Of a stretch of 34,093 bases of DNA, positions 32,971 to 34,093 are shown piece after piece (position 1 is the first letter of the stretch; every line of letters starts with the position of its first letter). The notes beneath the pieces were generated by a model that was not told the origin of the DNA, made no database searches, and saw only the letters and a list, made by a program, of their open reading frames with translations. A program made the translations under genes and the position numbers. Source of the DNA: Gammaproteobacteria bacterium (GTDB lineage Bacteria; Pseudomonadota; Gammaproteobacteria; Pseudomonadales; Azotimanducaceae); NCBI GenBank assembly GCA_027292925.1, contig JAPUGI010000202.1, forward strand, positions 1-34,093. Reading direction: 5' to 3'.

Positions 32971-34093
32971 ATGAATCAGAAGACTATCGTGCTGCTCGGC
33001 ATCGCAATCCTATCCATGGCGATATTGATCTGGGGTCAACGGGATGCTGGGTCAACGAATGAGAGCAAGTTGCTGCTCGCGTCACTTAAGGAAAACTTGA
33101 ATCACCTGGAAAAGGTCGAGATAAAAACTGCAACAGAATCAATTTCCTTGGTCAGGCTCGACAGTGGGTGGGGTGTTTCAGAGAAACATCTTTATTCCGC
33201 AGACTTATCCCAGTTGTCGGAATTGCTGGATGAGTTAAGCAAAGCGAAGCTAGTTGAGAAAAAAACTTCCAGGCCGGAAAACTTTGCAATTCTGGAAGTT
33301 CGTAATATCGACGTTAAGGGTAGCAAGGCGAGCCTTGTATCTGGTTATGCGAGTGACTATAGCTTCTCAGTCCTCATTGGAAAGTCAGCACAAGGTCGGG
33401 ATGGCCATTTCGTGAGAAGACCGGATGAGAGCCAGGTCTGGTTGACGGACAAATCGTTTGAACTTGGCGAATCGACACTGTCCTGGCTTGATCCGGTAAT
33501 TGTAAATATTGACTCTGAAAAGATCGTTAAAGTTGATCAATTTGATGCATCCGGAGTGGTCAAGATATCGGTCGAACGTATCGCGGATGAGGAAAATTTG
33601 GTGCTGCGAAACCTGCCTGAAGGTCGGCGTCTGCGATATCCGTCAGTGGCCAATACACTTGCGAGATCGCTTGTCAATGTGAGACTGATTGATGTAGCAC
33701 CTCACGCACCAGAGAAATGGCACTCATCGTCTCGTTCGGAATACAGCCTTGATGATGGTGGAAAAATTACAGTAAGAGCGGTTGAGCTTGCTGAAAAGAA
33801 ATGGCTCCATGTATCTTCACTAGAGTTAACGGAAATCGAAAATGTTGGACAGCTCGACAAATGGGATTTTCAAGTGGCAGATTATGTCTACGATGATTTC
33901 GTCAAAAATCTCGATGACCTGTTGGATAAAGAGCCCTCAGCTGTTCTTGATAAAGAGCCCTCAGCTGTTCTTAGTAAAGAGCCTTCAGCTGTTCTTGATA
34001 AAGAGCCTTCAGCTGTTCTTGATAAAGAGCCCTCAGCTGTTCTTAGTAAAGAGCCTTCAGCTGTTCTTGATAAAGAGCCTTCAGCTGTTCTTG
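32971..34093 (+). CDS. DUF4340-like protein, cut by window end
   Basis: The frame opens at the ATG 2 nt after the GldG-like stop and stays open to the end of the window (374 residues visible, no stop). Residues 5-22 form a signal-anchor (TIVLLGIAILSMAILIW). The region to about 310 has the pattern of DUF4340 proteins, including a stretch like GWGVSEKHLYSADLSQL and repeated beta-rich units. Genes of this type typically follow GldG-like genes, so it is likely the periplasmic fourth component of the transporter. From residue 319 it runs into at least seven copies of an eight-residue repeat (DKEPSAVL or SKEPSAVL), which is unusual for the family. Confidence 0.82.
   Translation, partial: MNQKTIVLLGIAILSMAILIWGQRDAGSTNESKLLLASLKENLNHLEKVEIKTATESISLVRLDSGWGVSEKHLYSADLSQLSELLDELSKAKLVEKKTSRPENFAILEVRNIDVKGSKASLVSGYASDYSFSVLIGKSAQGRDGHFVRRPDESQVWLTDKSFELGESTLSWLDPVIVNIDSEKIVKVDQFDASGVVKISVERIADEENLVLRNLPEGRRLRYPSVANTLARSLVNVRLIDVAPHAPEKWHSSSRSEYSLDDGGKITVRAVELAEKKWLHVSSLELTEIENVGQLDKWDFQVADYVYDDFVKNLDDLLDKEPSAVLDKEPSAVLSKEPSAVLDKEPSAVLDKEPSAVLSKEPSAVLDKEPSAVL
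33925..34092 (+). repeat. In-frame 24-bp tandem repeat (at least 7 copies)
   Basis: Seven 24-bp units of the form GATAAAGAGCCCTCAGCTGT followed by TCTT run to the window end. They differ only in the first codon (GAT or AGT) and one third-position base (CCC or CCT). Units 2-4 and 5-7 are identical as 72-bp blocks, showing recent block duplication. The unit length is a multiple of three, so copy-number change keeps the reading frame. Confidence 0.95.

Overview
The window reads as chromosomal DNA of a Gram-negative, polyhydroxyalkanoate (PHA) accumulating proteobacterium, most likely a gammaproteobacterium. This rests on the gene content: Wzz/Wzy-type polysaccharide genes, GtrA/GtrB, RfbF-G-H, phasins with PhaR, a WS/DGAT remnant and a Gld-like ABC operon. 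No rRNA, tRNA, CRISPR or phage genes were seen, and the species cannot be fixed from the sequence alone.

Region 1 (about 290-21,900) is a surface-polysaccharide locus whose genes switch strand repeatedly. At its left end are a VpsP-like protein and a kinase-less Wzz/PCP chain-length regulator (minus strand), then a GT4 glycosyltransferase and a Wzy/WaaL-type polymerase or ligase (plus strand). The polymerase gene is flanked by two decayed pieces of the 3' end of a WbpP/TviC-like UDP-sugar epimerase. Next comes a tightly packed minus-strand operon: NeuB-family synthase, GtrA, FkbM methyltransferase fused to a Rossmann module, three-part C-methyltransferase, and a TPP-dependent enzyme. A GtrB-like glycosyltransferase, a second FkbM methyltransferase and a YfhO-like membrane protein follow. 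A minus-strand operon rfbF-rfbG-rfbH-SDR then encodes a CDP-3,6-dideoxyhexose pathway. RfbH keeps the His220 and four-cysteine iron-sulfur signature of the E1 dehydrase. A DUF2723 GT-C-type membrane protein closes the locus. The CDP-dideoxysugar genes plus a TPP enzyme and a C-methyltransferase make a branched-chain 3,6-dideoxysugar (yersiniose-like) an attractive product. That is an inference.

Region 2 (21,965-25,703) holds a Tat-signal-bearing class V aminotransferase, an exported TPR protein, a short-chain dehydrogenase, a small DUF6489-like protein and a frameshifted WS/DGAT remnant, all on the minus strand.

Region 3 (25,745-28,059) is a PHA granule module: two tandem phasins ending in a clear rho-independent terminator, divergent from an alpha/beta hydrolase-phaR operon. 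The divergent gap carries three copies of a TGCAGYGCANCA motif on one helical face, two of them at a phasin promoter. They are good candidates for PhaR operators.

Region 4 (28,130-34,093) holds a HAD phosphatase with a small overlapping gene, a 213-bp MITE-like element with 41-bp perfect terminal inverted repeats, and a GldA/GldF/GldG-like ABC operon. The operon's last gene (DUF4340-like, cut by the window end) contains an in-frame 24-bp tandem repeat encoding an eight-residue unit.
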